A DNA stretch of 32,718 nt from Deltaproteobacteria bacterium (GTDB lineage: Bacteria; Desulfobacterota_C; Deferrisomatia; Deferrisomatales; JACRMM01): NCBI GenBank assembly GCA_016218905.1, contig JACRCS010000106.1, positions 1 through 32,718 of the forward strand. The letters run 5' to 3'. The notes below the pieces were generated by a model that did no database searches, was not told the origin of the DNA, and saw nothing but the letters and a program-made list of their open reading frames with translations. This document shows positions 8,465 to 17,456 of this stretch, piece by piece. Both the position numbers and the translations under genes were made by a program. Each line of letters starts with the position of its first letter. The first letter of the stretch is position 1.

Positions 8465-9802
8465 GTGAGCGGCGCCGGCTTCACCCCCGGCACGCCGGAA
8501 GAGGTCCGGCAGATGCTCGAGGCGATCGGCCTGTCGTCTCTCGACGAGCTCTTCGCCGGAATCCCTGCCGAGCTCCGGGCGAGATCCTTCCACCTTCCGG
8601 AGGGCCTCTCGGAGTTCGAGATGCTCGACCGGGTCCGGGAGCTCGCCGCGGCCAACGCGCAGCCCCTCTGCTTCGTCGGCGGAGGGGTCTACGACCACTT
8701 CATCCCCTCGGTCGTGGAGCACCTCTCCGGCCGCGCCGAGTTCTACACGGCCTACACGCCCTACCAGCCGGAGTGCTCCCAGGGGACGCTCCAGGCCCTC
8801 TACGAGTACCAGACGGCGATCTGCAGGCTCACGGGGATGGAGGTCTCGAACGCCTCCCTCTACGACGGCGGAACCGCGCTGGGCGAGGCGGCCCTCCTGG
8901 CGCTCCGCGCGACGGGCCGGACCCGGATCCTGATGGACGGGGGCGTAAACCCCTTCTACCGCCAGGTAGTGAAGACCTACGTCGCCAATCTCCGGGCGGA
9001 GCTCGTGGAAGTCCCCCCCGACGGCGCGAGCTTCGACCGCGGGGCCCTCTCCTCGCTCCTCGACGAGAGGGTCGCGGTCGTCGCGGTGCAGAACCCGAAC
9101 TTCTTCGGGAGCCTCGAGAACCTCTCCCAGGTGGCGGAGCAGGTGCACGCTCGGGGTGCGCTCCTCGCCGTCTCCGTCTACCCCGTCGCCCTCGGGCTGG
9201 TCGAGCCCCCGGGAGCAGCGGGCGCCGACATCGTCACGGGCGACGGGCAGAGTCTGGGGAATTCCCTCTCCTTCGGCGGTCCGTCCTTCGGCTTCATGGC
9301 CGTCCGGAAGGCCCAGGCGAGGAATCTTCCGGGAAGGATCGTCGGCGAGACCGTGGACCGGGAGGGGAGGAGGGGCTACGTCCTCACGCTCCAGGCGCGC
9401 GAACAGCACATCAAGCGCCACCGCGCTACTTCCAACATCTGCAGCAATCAGTCGCTGAACGCGCTGCGGGGCCTGATCTTCCTCTCGGCCCTGGGCGAAA
9501 AGGGGTTCGCTGAGCTCGCCCGGCTCAACTACGAGAAGGCGCAGTACGCGAAGCGTCTCCTCGCGGGCCTTCCGGGCGTCTCGGTCGTGAACGGAGGCCC
9601 CACCTTCAACGAATTCACCCTCGCGCTCCCGAGCGACGCGGCGCCCCTCGTCCGAGCGCTCCTCTCGAGAGGAATCGCCGCGGGGGTCCCGCTGGGGACG
9701 TACTATCCCGGGATGGAGCGCTGCATGGTCGTGACGGTGACCGAGAAGCGAAGCCGCGCGGAGATCGAACGGCTCGTCGAGACGCTGAAGGCCGCACTAT
9801 GA
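8465..9802 (+). CDS. gcvPA: glycine dehydrogenase (decarboxylating) subunit 1, GcvPA
   Basis: This 445-aa protein is the N-terminal half-subunit of the split P-protein of the glycine cleavage system, which decarboxylates glycine and passes the aminomethyl group to the lipoyl H-protein. It shows [21 protein letters not shown] near the N-terminus, [32 protein letters not shown] and [13 protein letters not shown]. As expected for this subunit, the PLP lysine is not here but in GcvPB. The GTG at 8465 is chosen because the family homology begins just after it and a CCGGAG precedes it. It overlaps gcvPB by 4 bp (ATGA). No GcvT or GcvH gene is visible in the window. Confidence 0.92.
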   Translation: MSGAGFTPGTPEEVRQMLEAIGLSSLDELFAGIPAELRARSFHLPEGLSEFEMLDRVRELAAANAQPLCFVGGGVYDHFIPSVVEHLSGRAEFYTAYTPYQPECSQGTLQALYEYQTAICRLTGMEVSNASLYDGGTALGEAALLALRATGRTRILMDGGVNPFYRQVVKTYVANLRAELVEVPPDGASFDRGALSSLLDERVAVVAVQNPNFFGSLENLSQVAEQVHARGALLAVSVYPVALGLVEPPGAAGADIVTGDGQSLGNSLSFGGPSFGFMAVRKAQARNLPGRIVGETVDREGRRGYVLTLQAREQHIKRHRATSNICSNQSLNALRGLIFLSALGEKGFAELARLNYEKAQYAKRLLAGLPGVSVVNGGPTFNEFTLALPSDAAPLVRALLSRGIAAGVPLGTYYPGMERCMVVTVTEKRSRAEIERLVETLKAAL

Positions 9803-11238
9803 AGCTGATCTACGAGAAAAGCGTCCCGGGGCGCCGGGGCGTGAGCCTCCCCGCCTCGGACGTGCCCCCCGCGCCTCCGGTTCCCGAGGACCTCCGGCGG
9901 CGGGCGCCGCTCTCGCTCCCGGAGGTGAGCGAGCTCGAGGTGGTGCGGCACTTCACCTCGCTCTCCCGGCTCAACCTCTCCGTCGACACCCACTTCTATC
10001 CCCTCGGCTCCTGCACGATGAAGTACAACCCGAAGGCGCTGGAGGACGCGTCCCGCCTCTTCGAGCCGTTCCACCCGATGACGGCCCTCCTCCCGGGCGG
10101 AGAGGCGCTCTCCCAGGGCTGCCTCGCCCTCCTCCACCACGCCTCGGAGCTCCTGGCCGAGATCACCGGGATGGACCGGGTGATCTCGCAGCCCCTGGCC
10201 GGCGCCCACGGCGAGATGACCGGAATGATGCTCGTCGCCGCCTACCACCGGGCGAAGGGCAGGAGGCGGAGGTACGTGATCGTCCCGGACTCCTCCCACG
10301 GAACGAACCCCGCCTCGGCAGCCATGGTGGGTTACGAGGTGCTCACGGTTCCGACCGCGCCCTATGGCGACATGGACCTCGACCGGTTCCGGGAGATGAT
10401 GACCGACGAGGTGGCGGCGGTCATGATGACCTGCCCGAACACCCTGGGCCTCTTCAATCCGCACGTGGGGGAGATCTGCGAACTGGCCCACGAGCGCGGT
10501 GCGCTCCTCTACTACGACGGCGCCAACCTGAACGCGATTCTCGGCAAGGTCCGGCCCGGCGACCTCGGCTTCGACGTCATCCACGTGAACCTTCACAAGA
10601 CGTTCGGCACTCCCCACGGCGGAGGGGGGCCGGGTGCCGGGCCGATCGGTGTCAAGGAGGAGCTCGTCCCGTTCCTTCCCGTCCCGCGGGTGGTGAGGCG
10701 GGAGGACGGGAGCTTCGGAGTGGAGACGGAGGATCCGCGGAGCATCGGGCGCATCGCCGACTTCTTCGGGAACTTCGCCGTGGTGGTGAAGGCGTACGCG
10801 TACATCCTGATGCTCGGCCGGGCGGGACTCGTGAACGTCTCGGAGCAGGCGGTCCTGAACGCGAACTACGTGCGGTCGCGCCTCAAGGACGTCTTCGAGC
10901 TGCCCTTCGACCAGACCTGTCTGCACGAGTGCGTCTTCTCCGCCGCGAGGCAGGCGAAGAACGGCGTCCGCGCCCTCGACATCGCCAAGTACCTGATCGA
11001 CCGCGGCTTTCACCCTCCCACGGTGTACTTCCCGCTCATCGTCAAGGAAGCGATGATGATCGAGCCGACCGAGACGGAGACCAAGGAGACGCTGGACGCC
11101 TTCATCGCGGCCCTGCGTGAGGCGGCGGAGAAGGCAGAGAACGCGCCGGCGGAGCTCCTCGCCGCCCCGGTGACGACCCCCGTCTCGCGGCTCGACGAGG
11201 TCAAGGCGGCCCGAGAACAGAACACCTGCTTCGGCTGA
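9799..11238 (+). CDS. gcvPB: glycine dehydrogenase (decarboxylating) subunit 2, GcvPB
   Basis: This 479-aa protein is the PLP-carrying half of the two-subunit glycine decarboxylase. The PLP lysine is K267 in the motif [16 protein letters not shown]. Other family markers are [42 protein letters not shown] and the C-terminal [11 protein letters not shown]. The start overlaps the gcvPA stop (ATGA), so the subunits are translated together. The length is typical. It is followed after 87 bp by the small four-cysteine protein gene on the same strand. Confidence 0.94.
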   Translation: MKLIYEKSVPGRRGVSLPASDVPPAPPVPEDLRRRAPLSLPEVSELEVVRHFTSLSRLNLSVDTHFYPLGSCTMKYNPKALEDASRLFEPFHPMTALLPGGEALSQGCLALLHHASELLAEITGMDRVISQPLAGAHGEMTGMMLVAAYHRAKGRRRRYVIVPDSSHGTNPASAAMVGYEVLTVPTAPYGDMDLDRFREMMTDEVAAVMMTCPNTLGLFNPHVGEICELAHERGALLYYDGANLNAILGKVRPGDLGFDVIHVNLHKTFGTPHGGGGPGAGPIGVKEELVPFLPVPRVVRREDGSFGVETEDPRSIGRIADFFGNFAVVVKAYAYILMLGRAGLVNVSEQAVLNANYVRSRLKDVFELPFDQTCLHECVFSAARQAKNGVRALDIAKYLIDRGFHPPTVYFPLIVKEAMMIEPTETETKETLDAFIAALREAAEKAENAPAELLAAPVTTPVSRLDEVKAAREQNTCFG

Positions 11239-11325
11239 CTCCCGTTCCGGTCGCGAAGGGCTGGACATTCCGCCCTGCGAAAGGCACAGTGGCGGGTGGA
11301 TCACTGAACCGAAAGGGTGCGTCGG

Positions 11326-11769
11326 ATGAGGAAGGGGATCGTTTGCCCGTTCAGCCGGAAGGCTTGCATCGAGTGCGCCATCTACCGGGGCCGGCACTGC
11401 TTCCAGACCGTCCCGCGCGCCGACCGGCGCAGCGCCCGGGGCTCGCCATTGCGCGGGGCCGGCCGCTCGCCCGACCGCACGGACTTCCAGTCCTTCGACG
11501 CTCTCCGGAAACCCGAGTCCTCGCCGCCGGTCGAGGGGAGGCTCCGGCTGAAGCTCGTCGACGCCGAGGGCCGCACGAGCCGCTCCTTCGACCTGGAGGA
11601 GGCCGAGGCGTGGAACTGGGCGGATCCCACCACCATGCGGCTCATCGACGGCTGGCACGTGCACAGCATGGGTAGGCTCCGGGAGATCCTGCAGTACAAG
11701 GCCGAGAAGGGCTGTGAAGAAGTGGCGGTGTACGAGGCTCCCCGGTTCATGCTCCTCTCGGGCGGGTAG
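11326..11769 (+). CDS. small four-cysteine protein of unknown function
   Basis: This 147-aa protein begins MRKGIVCPFSRKACIECAIY. Its N-terminus holds C7, C14, C17 and C25, a spacing (CX6CX2CX7C) that could bind zinc or an iron-sulfur cluster. A basic linker rich in Arg and Ser follows. The second half is acidic and reads like a compact folded domain (DPTTMRLIDGWHV, EILQYKAEKGCEEVAVYEAPRFMLL). I recall similar proteins as conserved hypotheticals but cannot name a family. The ATG at 11326 has GAAAGGG about nine bases upstream; a GTG at 11317 is the alternative. It precedes an E1-like enzyme by 15 bp and a cysteine-desulfurase homologue after that, so a role in sulfur or metal-cluster transfer is a reasonable guess. 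Confidence 0.7.
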   Translation: MRKGIVCPFSRKACIECAIYRGRHCFQTVPRADRRSARGSPLRGAGRSPDRTDFQSFDALRKPESSPPVEGRLRLKLVDAEGRTSRSFDLEEAEAWNWADPTTMRLIDGWHVHSMGRLREILQYKAEKGCEEVAVYEAPRFMLLSGG

Positions 11770-11784
11770 GGCGGACCGCACGGC

Positions 11785-12825
11785 ATGGCGGACCTCGCGC
11801 GGGACGGTCTCGAGCGCTACTCGCGCCAGTCGCTCTTCTGGGGGATCGGCGATGCCGGACAGGGGAGGCTGCGGGAGAGCCGCGTCGTCGTCATCGGGTG
11901 CGGCGCGCTGGGTTGCGCGAACGTCGCGCTCCTCGCCCGCGGCGGCGTGGGGCGGCTCCGGCTCGTCGACCGGGACTTCGTCGAGCTGAGCAACCTCCAG
12001 CGCCAGGTCCTCTTCGAGGAGTCCGACGCGCGCGAGGGCCTGCCGAAGGCGATCGCCGCGGCCGCGGCCGTGGGGCGGATCAACTCCGAGGTGGAGGTCG
12101 AGCCCGTCGTGGCCGACGTGAGCCCCGACAACGTGGAGGGGCTCATCTCCGGGGCCGACGTGGTCCTGGACGGGACCGACAACTTCGAGACCCGCTATCT
12201 CCTGAACGACGCGTGCGTGAAGCGCGAGATTCCGTGGATCTACGGCGGGGCGGTCGGCTCCACCGGGATGTCCCTGACGATCCTGCCGGGGAAGACGCCC
12301 TGCTTCCGCTGCATCTCGCCCGAGGCGCCTCCCCCGGGTTCGGCCCAGACCTGCGACACGACGGGCGTCCTGGCGTCGGTGATCACGTCCGTGGCGGCCG
12401 TCCAGTGGACGGAAGCCGTCAAGCTCCTCGTCGGCGCGCGGGAGCACCTCTCCCGCAGCCTCCTCTCCTTCGACCTCTGGGCGAGCAAGTGGCAGTCGGT
12501 CGACGGGCTCGTCCGCAACCCGGAGTGCCCCTGCTGCGGCCGCGGCTCCTTCGAGTACCTGGAGGCGCGGGCGACGAGCCGCACGACCTCGCTCTGCGGC
12601 AGAAACGCCGTCCAGGTGAGCCTCGGGACGGCGCAACGGCTCGACCTGGCGGGTCTCGCCGAGCGGCTGCGCGCGGCAGGAGAGGTGACGGAGAACCCGT
12701 TCCTGGTGCGCTTCGCCGTCGGCCCCCACGAGCTGACGATCTTCCCCGACGGCAGGGCGATCGTGAAGGGGACGAACGACGAGGCCCTCGCCCGGTCGCT
12801 GTACGCGCGCTACGTGGGGGCGTGA
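11785..12825 (+). CDS. E1-like adenylyltransferase (ThiF/MoeB/HesA family) with C-terminal domain
   Basis: This 346-aa protein has the ThiF-type Rossmann nucleotide-binding fold: IGCGALGC at about residues 37-44, DRDFVELSNLQRQ, and DGTDNFETRYLLND. A zinc site is suggested by C173xxC176 and C248xxC251. The likely catalytic or persulfide-accepting cysteine is C190 in QTCDTTGV. Such enzymes adenylate the C-terminus of ubiquitin-like sulfur carriers (ThiS, MoaD, CysO). The tail after residue 260 (SLCGRNAVQV, FPDGRAIVKGT, ARSLYARYVG) is an additional domain, not a rhodanese. No sulfur-carrier gene is seen nearby, so its partner is unknown. The context is a desulfurase 22 bp downstream. Confidence 0.87.
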   Translation: MADLARDGLERYSRQSLFWGIGDAGQGRLRESRVVVIGCGALGCANVALLARGGVGRLRLVDRDFVELSNLQRQVLFEESDAREGLPKAIAAAAAVGRINSEVEVEPVVADVSPDNVEGLISGADVVLDGTDNFETRYLLNDACVKREIPWIYGGAVGSTGMSLTILPGKTPCFRCISPEAPPPGSAQTCDTTGVLASVITSVAAVQWTEAVKLLVGAREHLSRSLLSFDLWASKWQSVDGLVRNPECPCCGRGSFEYLEARATSRTTSLCGRNAVQVSLGTAQRLDLAGLAERLRAAGEVTENPFLVRFAVGPHELTIFPDGRAIVKGTNDEALARSLYARYVGA

Positions 12826-12847
12826 GGCGACGGGAGGGCGAACGGGT

Positions 12848-13987
12848 TTGATCTACCTCGACTGCGCGGCGACGTCCTTCCCCAAGGCCCCCGGACTCGC
12901 GGAGGCGATCGGCGACTTCGTTGCCCGCGGCGCCGGCAACCCCGGCCGCTCCGGGCACGCCCTGGCGCTCGCCGCCCAGGGAGTCGTCGAGGACGCCCGG
13001 CGGCGGCTCGCGGCGCTCTTTCGCGCTCCCGACCCCTCCCGCATCGTCTTCGCCCTCAACGCGACCGACGCGCTCAACACCGCCCTCTGGGGCCTCCTCT
13101 CGCCCGGCGACCGCGTGCTCACGTCGAGCGTGGAGCACAACTCCGTCGTCCGGCCTCTAACGGCCCTCGCCGAGCGGGGCGTCGCGGTCGAGCGCGTGCC
13201 GTGCGCACCCGATGGGAGCCTCGACCCGGAGGACCTCCGCCGGTCTCTCCGGGAGGGGCCGACCCGGCTCGTCGCGCTCACCCACGCATCGAACGCGCTC
13301 GGCACGCTCCTGCCCGTGGCCGAGGCGGCTCGGCTCGCCCACGACGAGGGCGCGCTGCTCCTCGTCGACGCGGCCCAGACGGCCGGGGTGCTCCCCCTCG
13401 ACGTGGGGGCGCTCGGCATCGACCTCCTCGCTTTTCCCGGCCACAAGGGACTCCTGGGGCCCACCGGGACCGGCGGCCTCTACGTCTCCCCCCAGGTGGG
13501 CCTCCGCCCACTGCGCCAGGGCGGCACGGGGACGCGCTCGGAGGAGGAGCGCCACCCGGAAGACCTGCCCGAGGGCCTCGAGGCCGGCACGGTGAACACG
13601 GTGGGCATCGCAGGGCTCGGGGCGAGCCTCAGGTACCTGGAGGAGAGGGGAGTGGACGCGATCAGGGCGCACGAAGTCGTCCTCACCGGCCGGCTCCTCG
13701 CGGGTTTCCGGGAGATTCGCGGCGTGACCGTGCACGGCCCGGCAGACGCCGCCCGCCAGGTGGCGGCGGTCTCGATCACCGCGGAGGGCTGGGAGCCCGT
13801 GGACCTCGCGGCCGTCCTCGACAGCTCCTTCGGCATCTGCGTCCGCCCCGGCCTCCACTGCGCGCCTTGGGCCCACCAGACGGCCGGAACCTACCCGGCC
13901 GGTACGGTGCGCTTCTCGCCCGGGGCGTTCACGACGGCGGAGGAGATCGACGCGGCGGTGGAGGCGGTGCGGGCGATCGTGGGGTGA
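12848..13987 (+). CDS. cysteine desulfurase-family PLP enzyme (class V aminotransferase fold)
   Basis: This 379-aa protein starts IYLDCAATSFPKAP and matches the SufS/CsdB-like branch of class V aminotransferases. The PLP lysine is K200 in FPGHKGLLGP, and the sulfur-accepting cysteine is C338 in RPGLHCAPWAH. VEHNSVVRP and VDAAQTAGV provide the cofactor-pocket histidine and aspartate. The family releases sulfur from L-cysteine as an enzyme persulfide. The start is a TTG with GGGAGGG nine bases upstream, and family homology begins immediately. It is co-directional with the E1-like gene, suggesting that the desulfurase feeds sulfur to a carrier activated by that enzyme. It converges on the flavin reductase gene with only 7 bp between the stops. 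Confidence 0.88.
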   Translation: MIYLDCAATSFPKAPGLAEAIGDFVARGAGNPGRSGHALALAAQGVVEDARRRLAALFRAPDPSRIVFALNATDALNTALWGLLSPGDRVLTSSVEHNSVVRPLTALAERGVAVERVPCAPDGSLDPEDLRRSLREGPTRLVALTHASNALGTLLPVAEAARLAHDEGALLLVDAAQTAGVLPLDVGALGIDLLAFPGHKGLLGPTGTGGLYVSPQVGLRPLRQGGTGTRSEEERHPEDLPEGLEAGTVNTVGIAGLGASLRYLEERGVDAIRAHEVVLTGRLLAGFREIRGVTVHGPADAARQVAAVSITAEGWEPVDLAAVLDSSFGICVRPGLHCAPWAHQTAGTYPAGTVRFSPGAFTTAEEIDAAVEAVRAIVG

Positions 13988-13994
13988 GCCGGCC

Positions 13995-14654
13995 TCACCT
14001 CCTCGCGGCGCCCTCCAACCCCCTCAGCAGCTCTTGATTGCCCCCGGGGATCGCCATCTCGAAGAGCGAGTCCACGGTCGAATAGTCGTAGTAGCCGAGC
14101 CTCGCCAGGGGCCGGATCTTCAAGACGTCCACCCGTCCCTCCGGGGTGAGGAACTCGTCGGCGATGTGGACCATCACCACCCTTCCGATCACCACGTCCA
14201 CGGTGCCCATCGACCCACTGCCGGGGAGCCGCAGCGTCTGGTGGTAGCGGCACTCGAAGTGGATCGGCGACTCCGCGACCCGGCACGGCCGCACGACCCG
14301 CGACGGCGCCTTGGTGACTCCCGCGAGCTCGAACTCGTCCACGTCGGCGGGCACTTCCTGGGCCGAGAGGTTCACCGCGTCGCGGAGCGCGTACGTCGCC
14401 AGGTTGTAGACGAACTCCCCCGTCTCCTCGGCGTTGACGGTGCTGTGCTTCCGCGTGCCGTCCGTCCGCTGGTTCGCGGCGAACATCACGTAGGGAGGGT
14501 CGAAGGTGAGGTTCTGGAACTGGCTGTAGGGCGCCAGATTGTGGGCGCCCTCGCGGCTCACCGTCGAGATCCAGCCGATCGGCCGAGGGACCACGCAGGA
14601 CTTGAAGGGGCTATGGGGGAGGCCGTGGTCGTTCTTGTCGGGATCGAAGTACAT
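13995..14654 (-). CDS. flavin reductase-like FMN-binding split-barrel protein
   Basis: This 219-aa protein belongs to the flavin reductase-like family. It shows VPRPIGWISTVSREGAHNLAPYSQFQNLTFDPP near the N-terminus, the FMN-phosphate and isoalloxazine-binding region of the split barrel, then GEFVYNLATY and HFECRYHQTL. AGGAGAAACC lies directly upstream of the ATG at 14654. It follows the CoA-transferase B gene with an 18-bp gap and is probably in the same operon. Members reduce flavins or are FMN-dependent oxidoreductases acting with monooxygenases. Its partner here is not obvious. Confidence 0.85.
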   Translation of the reverse strand: MYFDPDKNDHGLPHSPFKSCVVPRPIGWISTVSREGAHNLAPYSQFQNLTFDPPYVMFAANQRTDGTRKHSTVNAEETGEFVYNLATYALRDAVNLSAQEVPADVDEFELAGVTKAPSRVVRPCRVAESPIHFECRYHQTLRLPGSGSMGTVDVVIGRVVMVHIADEFLTPEGRVDVLKIRPLARLGYYDYSTVDSLFEMAIPGGNQELLRGLEGAARR

Positions 14655-14672
14655 GGTTTCTCCTGAGATCGC

Positions 14673-15431
14673 TCAGAGGATCAGCCGCTGGGGATCGACC
14701 TCCTCCCGGAGGATCCGCAGCTCTTCGTCCGAGGGGGGCGAGGCCTCCACGGCCCTCGAGAGGTCCAGCTCGAAGCCCGTGTTCTCCTGAACCTGCTCCG
14801 GCGTGACCCCGGGGTAGTGCTCCGAGAGGTACATCTCCTTGGTGGTCTCGTGGAAGCGCAGCACGCCGAGGTTCGTCACCACGGCCACGGGTCCGCCCCG
14901 CTCGAGCCCGAGCCGCCTCCGAGAGTCTCCTCCCCGGTACCAGCCGACGCTCGTCAGGTAATCGAGCTTCTCGACGAAGCGCCTCTTCTCGTGACGGACG
15001 AAGGTGATCACCCCCGACGCCAGGGCGGCCACGTCGCAGGCGCCTCCGCTTCCGGAGAAGCGGACCTTCGGCCGGCGGTAGTCCCCGATGACGGTGGTGT
15101 TCAGATTCCCGTAGCGGTCGATCTGGGCCGCCCCGAGGAAGGCGATCGTCCGCAGCTTCCGGTGGCCGACCACGGAGAAGGCGTCGATCAGGCCCGAGTT
15201 GAGCGACGTCCCGCTCATCACCCTCGAGTCCGCCACCGCCATGGGGATCTCGTCCAGCGAGGGGTCGATCCCTCCCGTCTCGAAGAAGACCACGGCTCCG
15301 GGCGCGTAGATCCGCTTGGCGGCCGTGGCCGCGAGAATGGAGACGCCGGTGCCGGCGAAGACGATGTCGCCGTCGCGGACGAGCCGACCCGCGCTGATGG
15401 CCATCATCTCCTGGGACGTGAAGGCCGCCAC
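14673..15431 (-). CDS. CoA-transferase subunit B (glutaconate/IpdB-like)
   Basis: This 252-aa protein is the beta-type subunit of a family I CoA transferase. Diagnostic stretches are IFAGTGVS near the N-terminus (here IVFAGTGVS), FFETGGIDPS, TIAFLGAAQIDRYGNLNTTVIGD and FSGSGGACDVA. The glutamate in ETGG lies where the catalytic glutamate of glutaconate CoA transferase occurs; this assignment is by motif only. The GTG at 15431 follows the stop of the A subunit by 6 bp. These enzymes move CoA between acyl-CoA and a free acid, for example glutaconate, or ring-cleavage intermediates of the IpdAB type. The substrate is unknown. Confidence 0.88.
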   Translation of the reverse strand: MAAFTSQEMMAISAGRLVRDGDIVFAGTGVSILAATAAKRIYAPGAVVFFETGGIDPSLDEIPMAVADSRVMSGTSLNSGLIDAFSVVGHRKLRTIAFLGAAQIDRYGNLNTTVIGDYRRPKVRFSGSGGACDVAALASGVITFVRHEKRRFVEKLDYLTSVGWYRGGDSRRRLGLERGGPVAVVTNLGVLRFHETTKEMYLSEHYPGVTPEQVQENTGFELDLSRAVEASPPSDEELRILREEVDPQRLIL

Positions 15432-15437
15432 GCTGCT

Positions 15438-16394
15438 CTACTTCCGGTCCAGGCCGGGGGCGTAGCCCAGCGCGGGGTCGGCTCGGAGCCGCCGGAGGTC
15501 CGCCTGGCCGACCTTCTCCAGGTACGCCTCGTGGGAGGGGACGGAGTAGACCCACTCGTCCAGGTACCGCCGGAAGAGCTCGTCGTCCTCGGCGGCCGCC
15601 TTGTAGAGGTTGAGGTGCCGGGGGTCGTAGTCGTAGACGCCGTAGCACGCGGTGGGGTGCGCGCCGAAGGGGACCTCCACGATCGCGTCCACCAGGAACC
15701 CGGGTAGAGAGTTCCGGTCGGGGTCGGCGCGAAGAAAGGACCGGGGGACGACCTCCTCGCAGGTGACGATCACCGTGTCGGCTGACTTCGCCTGCTCCAG
15801 GTCCGCGAAGGTGAGGCCGTTGAGCCGTACGGTGCCGTCCTCCCCCACGTACTGGGCGTGCAGGACGGCGACGTCGGGGGTGAGCGCGGGCAGGAGGACG
15901 AGCGGCTCCTCCTCGCTCCCGAAGGGGTTCTGCATCACCACGGCCTTCCGGCTCGCCACCTTGCGTGCCGTGCGGCTCGCGGGCGAGAAGCCTTCCTTGC
16001 CGAGGAGGTCGGTCCCGAGGCCGGACTTGGTCGGGATGAAGGGGATCCCGAGGGAGCCCGCGAGGAAGCGCAGGCTCATCTGGTAGTTCGAGTAGTCCTC
16101 GAGCTCGAGCTCGCCTCGCTGGACGGCCCTCTTGAACCGGATACAGGTCGGGGCGTAGCGCCCGTTTCCGGCGTAGGCGATCTCCAGCCGCCGCACGCAG
16201 CCGGCGCCCACGAGGACGTCGAGCGCCTGGCCGTTGGAGTGGCAGCAGAGGTGGAGGTCGCGGATGCCCTGGCGGACGATCTCGTAGGCGACGGCCATGG
16301 GATTGCGCGCGACGGTGAAGCCGCCGAGCGCCAACTGGCACCCGTCCTTGACGAACGTCTTCACCGCCCGGTCGAGCGGCATGCGCTTGTCCAT
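15438..16394 (-). CDS. CoA-transferase subunit A (glutaconate/IpdA-like)
   Basis: This 318-aa protein is the alpha-type subunit that pairs with the B subunit encoded 6 bp downstream. It shows QLALGGFTVARNPMAVAYEIVRQG at the N-terminus, then LEDYSNYQMSLRF, GIPFIPTKSGLGTDL and AHPTACYGVYDYD, all typical of glutaconate-type alpha subunits. GGGAGGAGC precedes the ATG at 16394. The pair with the flavin reductase suggests an organic-acid or aromatic degradation step rather than sulfur metabolism, although the operon adjoins the sulfur genes. Confidence 0.88.
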   Translation of the reverse strand: MDKRMPLDRAVKTFVKDGCQLALGGFTVARNPMAVAYEIVRQGIRDLHLCCHSNGQALDVLVGAGCVRRLEIAYAGNGRYAPTCIRFKRAVQRGELELEDYSNYQMSLRFLAGSLGIPFIPTKSGLGTDLLGKEGFSPASRTARKVASRKAVVMQNPFGSEEEPLVLLPALTPDVAVLHAQYVGEDGTVRLNGLTFADLEQAKSADTVIVTCEEVVPRSFLRADPDRNSLPGFLVDAIVEVPFGAHPTACYGVYDYDPRHLNLYKAAAEDDELFRRYLDEWVYSVPSHEAYLEKVGQADLRRLRADPALGYAPGLDRK

Positions 16395-16409
16395 GCTCCT
16401 CCCGGCGCT

Positions 16410-17456
16410 TCAGCCTCGGGCGTGACAGGAAGGCGCGGCCATGGGGAGGACCGAGCCGATCCGCATCGGTTGGAGTTCCGCGTCCGCCAGGGGCCCGGAG
16501 ACGATCAGTGGCGAGATCCCGGTACCCGACACGAGCTCGATCGTGCCCCGCTCCTCCGCCGCGTACCGGAGGAGGATGCGCCCGATCGTCTCCAGCTCGG
16601 CGTCTCCGCAAGCTTCGCGGGCGAGCGCGCTCGGCCCCTTGAAATCCGCCGGCCGGAGGAGGAGGGAGCCCCTCGCGGCCCTCGCGCGCCGCTCCAGCAC
16701 CTCGTTCTCGCGCTGGTCCCTGCCGAGGACGACCTTGAGCTCCGGGCTCAGCCGGAAGTGGCGGCCGGTTCGCAGGAGGCGGACGTCGGTCAGGTCGTAG
16801 CCGGGCTTATGGAGGAAGAGGTCCTTGAGCTTGGCGGCGAACTCGGCGTCCGTCAGGAGGCAGCCGCCGGCCGGGCAGGGGTAGTCGGTGACACCCAGGT
16901 TCTCCGCGAGGCGGATCTGCTCCTTGCGGGAGCGGCCGGAGATCGCGAGGAGCTTCGCCCGGTCGACCCAGCCTTCGCGCTCGGGCAGGGTGGGCTCGAA
17001 GTGGTGCGCCGAGAGGGGCCGGAGGAGGAGGTCCTCGGTCCCGCTCTCCCGCTCGATGACCCGGATCGCGTCGCGGCGCTGACTCATGGGCCGCTGGCCG
17101 AGGACTTCACCCGTCACGAGGAAGGATGCCCCCTCCTCCCGCATCAGCTCGACCGCCGCCCGGTGCATGAAGATGCGGCAGTCGATGCAGGGATTGAGGC
17201 CACGGCCGTACCCGTGCTTTGGCCTCTCGACGAGCCGCAGGTACTCCATGCCCTTGAACCGAACCCGCACGGGGATCCCGAACTCCCGGGCCACCCGCAC
17301 CGCCTCGTGCTTGCAGGAGCTCGATTTGGTCGTGCAGTTGCAGAAGGGCGTCTTGAAGTTGAGCGCGACCACCTCGATGCCCTGATCGAGCATGAGCTTA
17401 ACCGCGAGCGTCGAGTCCAGCCCCCCGGACAGGAGGGCGATCGCCTTTACGGACAT
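16410..17456 (-). CDS. ThiI-like PP-loop ATPase (candidate tRNA or sulfur-transfer enzyme)
   Basis: This 348-aa protein starts MSVKAIALLSGGLDSTLAVK, with the PP-loop SGGLDS at residues 10-15 that marks ATP-pyrophosphatases such as ThiI, MnmA and QueC. Paired cysteines follow: C39/C41/C48, NPCIDC (C90, C93) and YPCPAGGC (C194, C199). These could bind an iron-sulfur cluster or carry persulfide. It lacks an N-terminal THUMP domain and any rhodanese domain, so it is not a classical ThiI. The ATG at 17456 has GAGGAAGC immediately upstream; the open frame further upstream is repeat sequence. The stop is 15 bp before the CoA-transferase A start. A tRNA-thiolation or sulfur-donation role is inference. 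Confidence 0.8.
   Translation of the reverse strand: MSVKAIALLSGGLDSTLAVKLMLDQGIEVVALNFKTPFCNCTTKSSSCKHEAVRVAREFGIPVRVRFKGMEYLRLVERPKHGYGRGLNPCIDCRIFMHRAAVELMREEGASFLVTGEVLGQRPMSQRRDAIRVIERESGTEDLLLRPLSAHHFEPTLPEREGWVDRAKLLAISGRSRKEQIRLAENLGVTDYPCPAGGCLLTDAEFAAKLKDLFLHKPGYDLTDVRLLRTGRHFRLSPELKVVLGRDQRENEVLERRARAARGSLLLRPADFKGPSALAREACGDAELETIGRILLRYAAEERGTIELVSGTGISPLIVSGPLADAELQPMRIGSVLPMAAPSCHARG

Noticed and set aside
9703..12729. A 1008-codon open frame on the minus strand.
   Set aside because: It lies opposite gcvPB, the four-cysteine gene and the E1-like gene, which have clear conserved motifs. Its translation is Arg/Gly/Glu-rich without any domain, as expected for the antisense of high-GC genes.
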